From the NCBI GenBank assembly GCA_001314845.1, contig LJZQ01000029.1, forward strand, positions 1-43,685: 43,685 nt of DNA, read 5' to 3'. The stretch's first letter is position 1, and each line of letters starts with the position of its first letter. The position numbers were made by a program, and so were the translations under genes. Shown here piece after piece: positions 17,860 through 26,574 of this stretch. The notes beneath the pieces were generated by a model. The model had not been told where the DNA came from and made no database searches. It was given only the letters and a program-made list of their open reading frames with translations. This stretch comes from Marinobacter excellens HL-55. Lineage in GTDB: Bacteria > Pseudomonadota > Gammaproteobacteria > Pseudomonadales > Oleiphilaceae.

Positions 17860-18192
17860 TCAGTTGCTGGATTGCTCGACCGGTTCAGGCTTGCGGCCAG
17901 TGCGTGAGCAGCCCAGGCAGCGCACGAAAGTAGCCTTGGCCGGGCCAACAACCAGGACTTCGCCGGCTTCACCGGCGTTGCCGCCAAGCGCAGAAAAAGG
18001 CAGAGATACCAGGTAAACCGCGCTGCCAACAATCGTGGTGGCCAGCAGGGCTGGGCGCAGGAGAATGGCGTCTGCCGTCATGGCCAGTGCGGAGGGGCTT
18101 TCATCGACCGCTCTGGCATGACCGAGGGAAGAAAATGCCAGAAGGCAGGCGGCAACGGTGGTTACCAGAGTACGGGAAATATTACGGGTCAT
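17860..18192 (-). CDS. Small exported or membrane protein of unknown function
   Basis: A 110-residue protein with a Sec-type signal (MTRNISRTLVTTVAACLLAFSSLGHARA, probable cut after Ala28) and one hydrophobic stretch at about residues 46-70 (LLRPALLATTIVGSAVYLVSLPFSALGG). Near the end is a CxxC (VRCLGCSRTG). I recognise the general type, common in marine gammaproteobacteria, but no function. ATG follows AGGAGA. It is a single gene between mutM and a terminator. Confidence 0.7.
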   Translation of the reverse strand: MTRNISRTLVTTVAACLLAFSSLGHARAVDESPSALAMTADAILLRPALLATTIVGSAVYLVSLPFSALGGNAGEAGEVLVVGPAKATFVRCLGCSRTGRKPEPVEQSSN

Positions 18193-18384
18193 GATGATTC
18201 TCTCCTGAACGTATCGGCCCGGTTTGCCTGAGTTTTAAACTCGGGGATGTCTGCAAGAACCGGTAATGTGTCGGTCCATTGTAACCTTCGGGCATTAATT
18301 CTCTGTTAACTATGAATCATATTGCCCGAATTTCAAACGCTTTTTCGTTGAAAAGTGTCCGTTGCACAGACGCCCTCCCGGTGA

Positions 18385-19197
18385 CTAGCGCTGGCAGCTG
18401 GTGCAGTAGACGGTAGACCGGTTGTTCATCCGGATTTCTTTCAGCGGTAAGGTGCATTGCGGGCAGTCATCGCCGCCATGGCCGTAGACCAGCAAAGACT
18501 GGGCAAAATACCCGGGCTTGCCGTCGCTGTTGACGAAGTCTCGCAAGGTGGTGCCGCCCATCAGAATGGCGGCACTGAGGGTTTCGCGAATGGCTTCGGC
18601 CAGTCTGTGATAACGGTCCAGGCTGATGCGACTGGCTTTGCGTTTTGGGTGAATACCGGCCTTGAACAGTGCTTCGTTGGCGTAGATGTTGCCGACACCA
18701 ACCACCACATGGTTATCCATAATGAAGGACTTGATCGGGGTTTGTCGCCCCCGAGATTGGCGAAACAGCAGCGCGCCGCCAAACTCTTCGGATAACGGCT
18801 CAGGCCCCAGAGCCCGAATAAGCGGGTGGCTGGTGCTGTCGTTAGTCCACAGCCAGCAACCAAATCGGCGAGGATCGTTGAAGCGCAGAGTGCGCCCATT
18901 GCCCAGCGTGAGCTCGACATGATCGTGGGTCATGGCGGGGCTGTTATCGGTGATCACTCGAAGGCTGCCTGACATGCCGAGGTGGACGATGACGGTGCCA
19001 GCATCCAGGTTCAGGAACAGATATTTGGCCCGGCGTTCCACGGAGCGTATAACCTGGCCCTGTATAAGGTCTGGCAGGTTCTCAGGCACTGGCCAGCGTA
19101 ATCGCCCATTGCGAATCAGTGCCTTGGTGATGATTTCGCCTTCACAGTGGGGTGCAATGCCTTGTCGGGTAGTTTCTACTTCCGGTAATTCGGGCAA
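18385..19197 (-). CDS. mutM: Formamidopyrimidine-DNA glycosylase
   Basis: Base-excision repair enzyme that removes 8-oxoguanine and ring-opened purines. It is 270 residues. The N-terminus is PELPEVETT, with the catalytic Pro2 and Glu3 and the lysine in RAKYLFLNLD. The helix-two-turn-helix contains VGVGNIYANEALF. The C-terminal zinc finger has C-x2-C (CPQC) and C-x2-C (CTSC), both intact. It is divergent from the desaturase gene. Confidence 0.97.
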   Translation of the reverse strand: MPELPEVETTRQGIAPHCEGEIITKALIRNGRLRWPVPENLPDLIQGQVIRSVERRAKYLFLNLDAGTVIVHLGMSGSLRVITDNSPAMTHDHVELTLGNGRTLRFNDPRRFGCWLWTNDSTSHPLIRALGPEPLSEEFGGALLFRQSRGRQTPIKSFIMDNHVVVGVGNIYANEALFKAGIHPKRKASRISLDRYHRLAEAIRETLSAAILMGGTTLRDFVNSDGKPGYFAQSLLVYGHGGDDCPQCTLPLKEIRMNNRSTVYCTSCQR

Positions 19198-19275
19198 GGG
19201 ACCTCCGCTGCCAGACGGGTTTCAGGGCTGATAGTGTAAACAGTAACAAAAAAGCCGCCAATGACTGTTGTTGAT

Positions 19276-19291
19276 GCGTACATCTGTACGC
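19276..19291. promoter_or_regulatory. FabR/DesT-type palindrome before the desaturase gene
   Basis: Perfect inverted repeat GCGTACATCTGTACGC (7-bp arms, 2-bp spacer), 88 bases before the desaturase start. From memory, the E. coli FabR operators at fabA and fabB share the GCGTACA-N2-TGTACGC shape. A TetR-type unsaturation regulator acting here is an inference. Confidence 0.55.
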
Positions 19292-19379
19292 TAAAGTTGA
19301 GATATACGTTCCCTTCGAGTGTTTGCGATCAACCCTGCAGTGTCGCCCTTCGAAGTTGATTGATTTTTGAGGATAAATT

Positions 19380-20558
19380 ATGTGGTTTAACGGTCTCCTT
19401 GACCTGTCGGTGTGGCAGTTGATTGCCACCGCGCTGGTGTTCACCCATATCACCATCGTCAGTGTAACGCTGTATCTGCATCGCCATTCTGCTCACAATG
19501 CGTTGGACTTGCATCCAGTGCTCAAGCATTTTTTCCGTTTCTGGTTGTGGTTAACCACCGCCCAGAACACCAAAGAATGGACGGCGATCCACCGTAAACA
19601 CCACGCCAAGTGTGAGACCGAAGAAGATCCTCACAGCCCGGTGGTTCTGGGCATCCGCAAGGTGCTGTTCGAGGGTGCTGAACTCTATGCTGAAGCAGCA
19701 ACGCCGGAGACCCTTGAGCGCTACGGTCAGCGCACGCCGGAAGATTGGGTCGAGCGCAACGTATACAGCCGCTATCCAATGCTGGGCATTGGTTTGTTGG
19801 CGGTGACCAACCTGCTGTTGTTTGGTGTTCACGGTATCTGGATCTGGGCGGTTCAGATGATGTGGATTCCCGTCTGGGCGGCAGGCGTGGTAAACGGTAT
19901 CGGCCACTGGATGGGCTACCGCAACTTTGAGTGTGCGGATAATGCTCGCAACATTTCACCACTGGGCATCCTGATCGGCGGTGAAGAGTTGCACAACAAT
20001 CACCACACCTACCCGAACTCTGCCAAGTTGTCCCGGCGTTGGTTTGAGGTTGATATCGGGTGGGGCTATATCCGGTTGTTCCAGTTATTTGGCATGGCCA
20101 AGCCAAAAGGTTATCGTCCCATCGCCCATTATGTTCCGGGCAAGAAAGACGTCGATGTTGAAACCGTGCAAGCGATTACCAACAGCCGCTTTGACATCAT
20201 GCGCCAGTACCGCAAGCGGGTGGTAGAGCCAGTGTTGCTGCAGCAGCGAACGCTGATGGACGACGAGATCCGGCCCCGTTACCGCAAACTGAAGAAGTTG
20301 CTGTCGCGCGAAGTATCGCTGATCAAGCCTCGGGAAAAGGAACATCTGGATTCGGTGTTGGAGCGCAACGAGATGCTGCGCTTGATCTATCAGAAAAGCG
20401 AGGAGCTGCAATTGCTTTGGCGCCAGCGTGGCCTTAAACCTCAGGATAAGCTGCAGGCATTGATGCAGTGGTGCAAAGAGGCGGAAGCCAGTGGCGTTCG
20501 TTATCTGGAAGAGTTTGCTGACCATCTGCGAGCCTACTCGTTGCGGCCCATGGCCTGA
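19380..20558 (+). CDS. Membrane acyl-lipid/acyl-CoA delta-9-type desaturase
   Basis: Introduces a double bond into fatty acyl chains using a di-iron centre at the inner membrane. It is 392 residues. The histidine boxes are HRHSAH (34-39), HRKHH (71-75) and HNNHH (205-209), the pattern of the acyl-CoA desaturase family. Hydrophobic stretches lie at about 12-33, 50-62 and 135-175. After about residue 250 there is a charged helical extension of about 140 residues. ATG at 19380 follows GAGGATAA. The nearby palindrome suggests control by membrane unsaturation. A plain DesA name would be a guess. Confidence 0.88.
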   Translation: MWFNGLLDLSVWQLIATALVFTHITIVSVTLYLHRHSAHNALDLHPVLKHFFRFWLWLTTAQNTKEWTAIHRKHHAKCETEEDPHSPVVLGIRKVLFEGAELYAEAATPETLERYGQRTPEDWVERNVYSRYPMLGIGLLAVTNLLLFGVHGIWIWAVQMMWIPVWAAGVVNGIGHWMGYRNFECADNARNISPLGILIGGEELHNNHHTYPNSAKLSRRWFEVDIGWGYIRLFQLFGMAKPKGYRPIAHYVPGKKDVDVETVQAITNSRFDIMRQYRKRVVEPVLLQQRTLMDDEIRPRYRKLKKLLSREVSLIKPREKEHLDSVLERNEMLRLIYQKSEELQLLWRQRGLKPQDKLQALMQWCKEAEASGVRYLEEFADHLRAYSLRPMA

Positions 20559-20584
20559 GTAGGCGAGTTAGATAGCGAGACGTG

Positions 20585-20619
20585 AAAAGGCCGGATGATC
20601 AACATCATCCGGCCTTTTT
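20585..20619. terminator. Intrinsic terminator, bidirectional
   Basis: Stem AAAGGCCGGATGAT / ATCATCCGGCCTTT with a CAAC-type loop and T-runs on both strands. It ends the desaturase transcript and the convergent rsmD transcript. Confidence 0.88.
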
Positions 20620-20634
20620 CGTTCTGGGATTGGG

Positions 20635-21267
20635 CTATTCCGTTTCCGGGTCAACCCGGTAAAGGTTGTAGGTTACCTGGCCTGCGGTTTTCTGTCGGTG
20701 CAGTTGCCAGCTCTGCGGCACGGTCGGCGTGACCAGTTCGCTTTCGTGCTCAACATACACCCAGCCACCGGGCCGGACCCAGTGTCCGGCCTCCAGCAGC
20801 GGAAACAGGCGCTCCAGCCAGTTTTGGCGAAAGGGTGGGTCCATAAAAACGATATCGAAAGCGGTCTTCGGGCCTGCATTCAGGTAACTGGCGACGTCCT
20901 GGCAAATGACATCGGCCTTGTCTGATTTCAGGAGTCGTAAGTTGTCCCGGAGAGATTGCGCCAGGGCCGGCGTGTGATCAACCAGAGTGGCCTGGGCCGC
21001 GTCACGCGACAGCGCTTCCAGACCCAGTGCGCCGGACCCTGCGAACAGGTCCAGGCAACGGCTGCCAGCTGTGTGAAAGTTCAACCAGTTAAACAGGGTC
21101 TCGCGAATACGCGCCGGGCTGGGACGAACGCCGCCCGCATCCGGAAAACGCAATACCCGGCTGCGCCAGTCGCCACCAATAATACGCAATTCACCACTGC
21201 TGCCCAGATGGCCGGTTTTGGCTGTCGTTCGCCCGGATTTATGCGGGGGCGGTCTGCGTGGCGCCAT
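20635..21267 (-). CDS. rsmD: 16S rRNA (guanine-966-N2)-methyltransferase
   Basis: A 210-residue SAM-dependent methyltransferase. Motifs are LRIIGGDWRSRVL near the start, DLFAGSGALGLEALSR (SAM-binding motif I) and FMDPPFRQN (catalytic motif IV). It methylates G966 of 16S rRNA during 30S assembly. It is divergent from ftsY, the usual arrangement in gammaproteobacteria. Confidence 0.95.
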   Translation of the reverse strand: MAPRRPPPHKSGRTTAKTGHLGSSGELRIIGGDWRSRVLRFPDAGGVRPSPARIRETLFNWLNFHTAGSRCLDLFAGSGALGLEALSRDAAQATLVDHTPALAQSLRDNLRLLKSDKADVICQDVASYLNAGPKTAFDIVFMDPPFRQNWLERLFPLLEAGHWVRPGGWVYVEHESELVTPTVPQSWQLHRQKTAGQVTYNLYRVDPETE

Positions 21268-21427
21268 GGTTCTACTCCGGAATGCTCAACGTGTTAACGG
21301 TCGGGTCTTTATGTTACCGGAAACCCGGTAGCGGAGGATAATCAGTCAGCCCCTCACTTAGCGCGACCAGTCTGCTAGAATGTGCGCTTTCTGTTAGCCC
21401 GCCCTTTTTCAGACAGATGGTAAGACT

Positions 21428-22633
21428 ATGACGGCAGAGTGGATTTCAATCGGCCTGTTGGCCCTTCTTGTTCTGGTTTTTGTGCTGGATATTGCCAGCA
21501 ACCGTAACCGGATACCGCGGCCCAAGCCGGTGCCCCAGCGCAAACCGGATGTTGCGGAAGGTCCGGCACCGATCAAGCCTGAGCAAGCACCGGCCGAACC
21601 TGAAGCGGAACTAACGGCTGAGGCGCCGGAGGCACGTGCCGCTGCCCCAGTTGTTGCCGAGCCCGAGACAGTTCCAGAGCCGGACGCTGAGCCTGAGCCG
21701 AGCCCGGAACCGCAAGTCAGCGTATTCGAGCGCATCAAGCAAGGCCTGGGGAAAACCCGTGCTGGCTTGACCGGAGGTCTGGCCGATCTGTTCTCGGTCG
21801 GCAAAAAGATCGATGAGGATCTGCTGGAAGAAATCGAAACGACCTTGCTGATGGCCGATGTCGGGGTAACAGCCACCTCGGAAATTATCGAAGCACTGAC
21901 CGACAAACTGGAACGCAACCATTTGAAGGATGGGGCGGCCCTGCGCAAGGCGCTGAAAGATGAGCTGCATGGCCTGCTCAAACCAGTCACCAGACCGCTG
22001 GATATCAGTACCGACAAAAAGCCCTATGTGATCCTGATGGTGGGGGTAAACGGGGTTGGAAAAACCACGACCATTGGCAAGCTGACCCGCAAGTTCCAGA
22101 GCGAAGGCAAGTCGGTCATGCTGGCCGCGGGCGATACGTTCCGGGCGGCGGCGGTCGAGCAGTTGCAGGTGTGGGGTGAGCGCAATAACGTTCCGGTGGT
22201 GGCCCAACATACCGGCGCAGACAGTGCGTCGGTGATATTTGACGCGATTCAGTCGGCTCAGGCCCGGGGCACCGACGTACTGATTGCCGATACTGCCGGC
22301 CGCTTGCAGAACAAAGACAACCTGATGAACGAGTTGACGAAGGTTGTCCGGGTGATGAAGAAGCTGGACGAATCAGCGCCCCATGAAGTGATGCTGGTGC
22401 TGGATGCCGGTACTGGCCAGAACGCTTTGAGCCAGGCTCAGGTGTTTCAGCAGGCAGTGGGTGTCAGCGGTATTACGCTGACGAAACTGGACGGCACGGC
22501 AAAAGGCGGTATTGTGTTTGCCATCGCTCGTCAGCTGCAGCTGCCTATCCGGTTTATTGGTGTGGGTGAGCAGGCCGAAGACCTGCGCAGTTTTGACGCG
22601 GAAACCTTTGTTGACGCCCTGTTCGACGACTGA
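21428..22633 (+). CDS. ftsY: Signal recognition particle receptor FtsY
   Basis: A 401-residue SRP GTPase that docks ribosome-SRP complexes at the membrane. It has a hydrophobic N-terminal stretch at about 6-21, an acidic Pro/Glu/Ala-rich A region (about 40-95), the N domain (about 100-190) and the G domain with P-loop GVNGVGKTTTIGK (from 206), the DTFRAAAVEQL box, DTAGR and TKLDG. The N-terminal hydrophobic segment could act as a membrane anchor. It starts the ftsY-ftsE-ftsX-rpoH block. Confidence 0.97.
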   Translation: MTAEWISIGLLALLVLVFVLDIASNRNRIPRPKPVPQRKPDVAEGPAPIKPEQAPAEPEAELTAEAPEARAAAPVVAEPETVPEPDAEPEPSPEPQVSVFERIKQGLGKTRAGLTGGLADLFSVGKKIDEDLLEEIETTLLMADVGVTATSEIIEALTDKLERNHLKDGAALRKALKDELHGLLKPVTRPLDISTDKKPYVILMVGVNGVGKTTTIGKLTRKFQSEGKSVMLAAGDTFRAAAVEQLQVWGERNNVPVVAQHTGADSASVIFDAIQSAQARGTDVLIADTAGRLQNKDNLMNELTKVVRVMKKLDESAPHEVMLVLDAGTGQNALSQAQVFQQAVGVSGITLTKLDGTAKGGIVFAIARQLQLPIRFIGVGEQAEDLRSFDAETFVDALFDD

Positions 22634-22661
22634 AGTACCGGCAACGGAGCCCTCGCCCCCG

Positions 22662-23354
22662 ATGATCGAGTTTCGCCAGGTTACCAAGCGCTACGACAGC
22701 GACCACACCGCTCTGCGCCAGGTGAATTTTCACCTGGACCGGGGCGAGCTGGCCTTTCTTACCGGGCACTCCGGGGCCGGCAAAAGTACCTTGCTGAAAC
22801 TGATTATGGTCATGGAGCGGCCGACCGCCGGCGAAGTGGTGGTGGGTGGTCAACAGCTCAACAGCTTACCCAAACGCCAGATTCCCTACATTCGCCGGCA
22901 TATTGGTGTGGTTTTCCAGAATCACCAGCTGCTGTTTGACCGTTCGGTGTATGACAACGTTGCCATGCCGCTGGAAGTGATGGGGGCGTCGCCCAACGAC
23001 ATCGGTCGGCGTGTGCGGGCTGCCCTGGATAAGGTCGGTTTGCTGAGCAAAGAGAAAATGAATCCGATGCAGCTGTCGGGTGGTGAGCAACAGCGTGTGG
23101 GTATTGCACGGGCCGTGGTCAACAAGCCGCCGGTCCTGCTGGCGGATGAGCCGACGGGTAACCTTGATCCTGCGCTGTCGGCAGACATCATGAAGCTGTT
23201 TACCGAGTTCAGTCAGGTTGGCGTAACCGTTCTGATTGCGACGCACGATATCGCGCTGATTAATGAAATGGGGCGTCGTCAGTTGACGCTGGACCACGGT
23301 CGTCTGGTGAGCAGTCGCAGTGCTGCCGCAGCCGGAGGTGTCCGTGGCTACTGA
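22662..23354 (+). CDS. ftsE: Cell-division ABC transporter ATPase FtsE
   Basis: The 230-residue ATPase of the FtsEX complex, which controls septal peptidoglycan hydrolases. Walker A is GHSGAGKST, the signature is [14 protein letters not shown], Walker B is VLLADEPTG, and the H-loop is in IATHD. The frame is open to 22512 inside ftsY, but the ATG at 22662 gives the canonical [11 protein letters not shown] start. It is 28 bp after ftsY and overlaps ftsX by 11 bp. Confidence 0.96.
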   Translation: MIEFRQVTKRYDSDHTALRQVNFHLDRGELAFLTGHSGAGKSTLLKLIMVMERPTAGEVVVGGQQLNSLPKRQIPYIRRHIGVVFQNHQLLFDRSVYDNVAMPLEVMGASPNDIGRRVRAALDKVGLLSKEKMNPMQLSGGEQQRVGIARAVVNKPPVLLADEPTGNLDPALSADIMKLFTEFSQVGVTVLIATHDIALINEMGRRQLTLDHGRLVSSRSAAAAGGVRGY

Positions 23355-24351
23355 CCCTCGCCAAAAGCCGGACAATCGCCGGGGTGCGGCTAACCGGGCC
23401 AAGTCGCCGTTGAATGCACAGGCACGCAGTTATCTGGATCATCATCGTAAGGTCGCCCGGGATTCCGCCCGTCGATTGTGGCGAACACCGGTTGCCAGCC
23501 TGATGACCTGGGCGGTGATGGGGGTTGCTCTGGCATTGCCGCTGGCCCTGCTGCTGTTGCTCAACAGCTTGCAAGGCGTGAGTGCAGGTTGGGAGAGCAG
23601 TGCCCGGATTACCGCTTACCTGGCGATGGACGTGTCGCTGGAGCAGGCGCGTGCCGCCGCTGAAGAAGTGGATACCGATGGCCGGGTATTGTCGGTGCAG
23701 TTGGTGGAACGGGATCAGGCGCTTGCGGAGTTCCGCGCATCATCCGGCCTGAGCGATGCGCTGGATTTTCTGGATGAGAATCCGCTGCCTCATACTTTGC
23801 TCATTACCCCTCAGGATAGCGCCCGCTCTGCCGAGGGTGTGCGGGCATTGGTCGCCTTTGTCGAGGGTATGGAGGGGATCGACCGGGTTCAGGTGGATCT
23901 GGGTTGGCTGCAGCGCCTGAACGCCATGACGGATATTCTGGCCAGAGCGGTCTGGGCGCTGGCCTTGTTACTGGGTGGCGCGGTCATACTGGTAATCGGC
24001 AACACGGTGCGCCTGGCCATTGAGAACCGTCGGGATGAAATCCTGGTGGCCAAGCTGGTGGGTGGTACTGATGCCTTCGTAAGACGCCCTTTCCTGTACA
24101 CTGGCGCCTGGTTTGGTCTTGGCGGCGGCGTCGTCGCCTGGTTGCTGATCCAGGTGTCGTTGTGGTGGCTGAATGGTCCGATTGAGCGCCTGGCGGGCCT
24201 CTATCGCAGTGAGTTCGCTCTGCAGGGCCCGGGCTTTGACGGTGCGATGGCATTGATTATCATCGCAATGCTGTTAGGCTGGCTTGGCGCCTGGCTCGCG
24301 GTGAAGCGTCATCTGGATGACATAGAACCGGGAGATATTGCCGGAGGGTGA
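23344..24351 (+). CDS. ftsX: Cell-division protein FtsX
   Basis: The 335-residue membrane subunit of FtsEX. It has a basic cytoplasmic N-terminus, TM1 at about residues 55-78 (LMTWAVMGVALALPLALLLLL), a periplasmic loop of about 100 residues that should contact EnvC-type activators, and three TM segments from about residue 205 to the end. GTG at 23344 follows GGAGGT by four bases and is the likely start; translation is probably coupled to ftsE. Confidence 0.94.
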   Translation: MATDPRQKPDNRRGAANRAKSPLNAQARSYLDHHRKVARDSARRLWRTPVASLMTWAVMGVALALPLALLLLLNSLQGVSAGWESSARITAYLAMDVSLEQARAAAEEVDTDGRVLSVQLVERDQALAEFRASSGLSDALDFLDENPLPHTLLITPQDSARSAEGVRALVAFVEGMEGIDRVQVDLGWLQRLNAMTDILARAVWALALLLGGAVILVIGNTVRLAIENRRDEILVAKLVGGTDAFVRRPFLYTGAWFGLGGGVVAWLLIQVSLWWLNGPIERLAGLYRSEFALQGPGFDGAMALIIIAMLLGWLGAWLAVKRHLDDIEPGDIAGG

Positions 24352-24480
24352 TCCGGATATCGGGAAAACCGTATTGAAGATACAGCTTGTCTTGGCGTAG
24401 TTTGAGTATTCTTGTGAGTGTCAGAAAAGCAAAAGCGAATTCTCAGTTTGTTGATTTTTAACGTTTTACTGAGAGTTCAA

Positions 24481-24508
24481 GGAACTTAACAGGCTCTTGG
24501 CGGTCTAA
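24481..24508 (+). promoter_or_regulatory. Sigma-E-like promoter of rpoH
   Basis: GGAACTT, 16 bases, TCTAA, 46 bases before the rpoH start. This matches the RpoE promoter form (GGAACTT, 15-16 bases, TCTGA/TCAAA) and, in E. coli, rpoH has such a promoter. Confidence 0.65.
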
Positions 24509-24525
24509 TTGTTAGTTGCTATATT
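24497..24525 (+). promoter_or_regulatory. Sigma-70-like promoter of rpoH
   Basis: TTGGCG, 17 bases, TATATT (4/6 and 5/6 matches). It overlaps the sigma-E-like promoter by 12 bases, so the two polymerase forms would compete. Confidence 0.55.
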
Positions 24526-24554
24526 TGACGGCTGTCAGGTTCGGAGGTTGATGT

Positions 24555-25415
24555 ATGGGTATGAGTTTACAGCTGGTTGACAGACTGGTTCCGGGTGCGA
24601 ATCTTGAGTCTTACATTCAGGCCGCAAGTCGTATTCCAGTGCTCTCAGTGGATGAAGAGCGCGAGCTGTCCGAACGGCTTTACTATGAGGGCGATGTTGA
24701 GGCTGCCCGTCACTTGGTGCTGTCTCACCTGCGCTTTGTGATTCATATTGCCCGCAGTTACTCCGGTTATGGCCTGGCTCAGGCGGATTTGATCCAGGAA
24801 GGTAACGTGGGCCTGATGAAGGCGGTCAAGCGTTTCAATCCGGAATACGGCGTGCGCCTGGTGTCGTTCGCGGTGCACTGGATCAAGGCGGAGATTCACG
24901 AATTCATTCTGCGCAACTGGCGCATTGTGAAAGTGGCGACCACCAAAGCCCAGCGTAAGCTGTTCTTCAATCTGCGCAGCCAGAAGAAGAAGCTGGCGTG
25001 GTTGAGCCATGATGAGCTTAATGCGGTGGCGAAGGATCTGGGTGTCGAGCCCAAGGTGGTCCGTGAGATGGAAGGCCGGTTGTCGTCGCACGATGCGTCG
25101 TTCGATGGGCCGACCAATGATGATGAAGACAGTGCTTATCAGGCTCCGGCCTATTATCTGGAAGATCGTCGGGGTGATCCGGCGGTGCAGTTGGAGAATT
25201 CAGACTGGTCTGAGGATTCCAATGGTCGGCTGATGCAGGCTTTGGAAACGCTGGATGAGCGCAGTCAGGATATCTTGCGTGAGCGCTGGTTGACCGACGG
25301 TAAGTCGACGTTGCATGAGTTGGCGGATAAGTACGGCATTTCAGCTGAGCGTATTCGTCAGTTGGAGAAGAATGCGATGAAGAAGATCAAGGCGCAGATG
25401 ACCGAGGCGGCTTGA
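24555..25415 (+). CDS. rpoH: RNA polymerase sigma-32 factor RpoH
   Basis: Heat-shock sigma factor of 286 residues. Region 2 shows [39 protein letters not shown]; the RpoH box region contains [11 protein letters not shown], which is characteristic of sigma-32; region 4 ends [26 protein letters not shown]. It follows ftsX by 203 bp and has its own promoters. Hsp33 and Hsp15 in this window are typical members of its regulon, but no sigma-32 promoter was seen before them. Confidence 0.97.
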   Translation: MGMSLQLVDRLVPGANLESYIQAASRIPVLSVDEERELSERLYYEGDVEAARHLVLSHLRFVIHIARSYSGYGLAQADLIQEGNVGLMKAVKRFNPEYGVRLVSFAVHWIKAEIHEFILRNWRIVKVATTKAQRKLFFNLRSQKKKLAWLSHDELNAVAKDLGVEPKVVREMEGRLSSHDASFDGPTNDDEDSAYQAPAYYLEDRRGDPAVQLENSDWSEDSNGRLMQALETLDERSQDILRERWLTDGKSTLHELADKYGISAERIRQLEKNAMKKIKAQMTEAA

Positions 25416-25437
25416 CCCGCATCTGAGCGATGAATCT

Positions 25438-25474
25438 AAAACGCCACCACCGTTCGCGGTTGGTGGCGTTTTTG
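25438..25474 (+). terminator. Intrinsic terminator of rpoH
   Basis: Arms ACGCCACCA / TGGTGGCGT extended by a CCG-TTCG-CGG tip, followed by TTTTTG. The UUCG-type tetraloop makes it very stable. Confidence 0.9.
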
Positions 25475-25517
25475 TTTGTATAATGGTTCAACTTTCAAGA
25501 CATCAAACATCCGGGCT

Positions 25518-25626
25518 GAAGCGTGTGGGCAGCCTGTTCCAAAACACGCTGTGGATACGTCCTTGTACGCTCTGCTCCGCCATCCATGGCTCCGCAAGGT
25601 TTTGGAACAGGCTGCCCACACGCTTC
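25518..25626. repeat. Intergenic element with perfect 28-bp inverted arms
   Basis: Arms at 25518-25545 and 25599-25626 are exact reverse complements over 28 bases, around a 53-base centre that includes CCATCCATGG. The centre looks like a short intergenic repeat family I have seen in Marinobacter-type genomes (from memory, not checked). No ORF or transposase is inside. It lies between the rpoH terminator and the reductase gene. Confidence 0.8.
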
Positions 25627-25653
25627 TTCTGACTTTGGAGTGGGATTCTAAAA

Positions 25654-26565
25654 ATGACTGACAAGTTTCCTCATATTGCCTTTCTTGGCATTGGCCTGAT
25701 GGGCACACCGATGAGCCGGAATCTGCTGCGCGCAGGTTACCCCATGACCCTGTGGAACCGGACGGCTAGCAAGTGCGAGCCGTTTGCCGGGCAGGCAACC
25801 ATTGCCGGTTCGCCGGCCGAAGCGGTGGCTGAAGCCGACCTGGTGATCACCATGCTGGAGAACGGCACGGTGGTAGAGGACGTGATGGTGGCTCAGGGCG
25901 CCCTGGCCGCCCTTAAAACAGGTGCGCTGGTGGTTGATATGAGCTCGGTGCAGCCTTCGCTGGCGCGGCGTCACGCCCAGCTGGCGGCGGCGCAAGGGGC
26001 CGGGTATGTCGATGCGCCTGTGTCGGGTGGCACCCTGGGGGCGACGGAGGCTCGGTTGAGTATTATGGCCGGTGGCTCCGAGGGTGACGTGGCGCGGGCG
26101 TTGCCGGTGTTCGCTGCGCTGGGTAAGTGTACCCGCATCGGGCCTGTGGGGGCCGGGCAGTTGGCGAAGCTGGCCAATCAGGCGATTGTCGGGATCACCA
26201 TCGGTGCGGTGTCTGAGGCGTTGCTGCTGGCGGCCAAGGGCGGTGCGGATCCTGCGGCGGTGCGGGAGGCGTTGATGGGCGGATTTGCCGGTAGTCGGAT
26301 TCTGGAGTTGCATGGGCAGCGGATGATTGACCGGGATTTTACGCCGGGCGCGCCGGCGCGGATTCAGTTGAAGGATATGCGGATGATCCTGGATGAGGCC
26401 CGGGCCGAGGGTTTGACGCTGCCGTTGGCGCAGCAGGTGCACAATGAATATCTGTCGCTGGTGGCGAATGGCCACAGCGATGTTGATCACAGCGGGCTGT
26501 TGCTGGAGCTTGAGCACGTGAATGGTACGTTGCTGGGTTCGGTGGGCCGCGGGCCGATGACTTAG
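25654..26565 (+). CDS. Beta-hydroxyacid dehydrogenase, tartronate-semialdehyde-reductase-like
   Basis: A 303-residue NAD(P)-dependent enzyme. The nucleotide-binding motif is FLGIGLMGTPMSRNL (residues 10-24); the substrate loop is DAPVSGGTLGA (120-130); the catalytic lysine is Lys172 in GAGQLAKLANQ. This is the 3-hydroxyisobutyrate / tartronate semialdehyde / glyoxylate reductase family. The hydroxypyruvate-isomerase-like gene directly after it favours tartronate semialdehyde reductase (GlxR/GarR). No glyoxylate carboligase gene is next to it. GGAGTGGG upstream serves as ribosome binding site. Confidence 0.82.
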   Translation: MTDKFPHIAFLGIGLMGTPMSRNLLRAGYPMTLWNRTASKCEPFAGQATIAGSPAEAVAEADLVITMLENGTVVEDVMVAQGALAALKTGALVVDMSSVQPSLARRHAQLAAAQGAGYVDAPVSGGTLGATEARLSIMAGGSEGDVARALPVFAALGKCTRIGPVGAGQLAKLANQAIVGITIGAVSEALLLAAKGGADPAAVREALMGGFAGSRILELHGQRMIDRDFTPGAPARIQLKDMRMILDEARAEGLTLPLAQQVHNEYLSLVANGHSDVDHSGLLLELEHVNGTLLGSVGRGPMT

Positions 26566-26574
26566 GGGGAGGTT

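Noticed and set aside
25648..26517. A 289-codon reverse-strand open frame
   Set aside because: It is antisense to the reductase gene; its Arg/His/Gln-rich composition is typical of a shadow frame.
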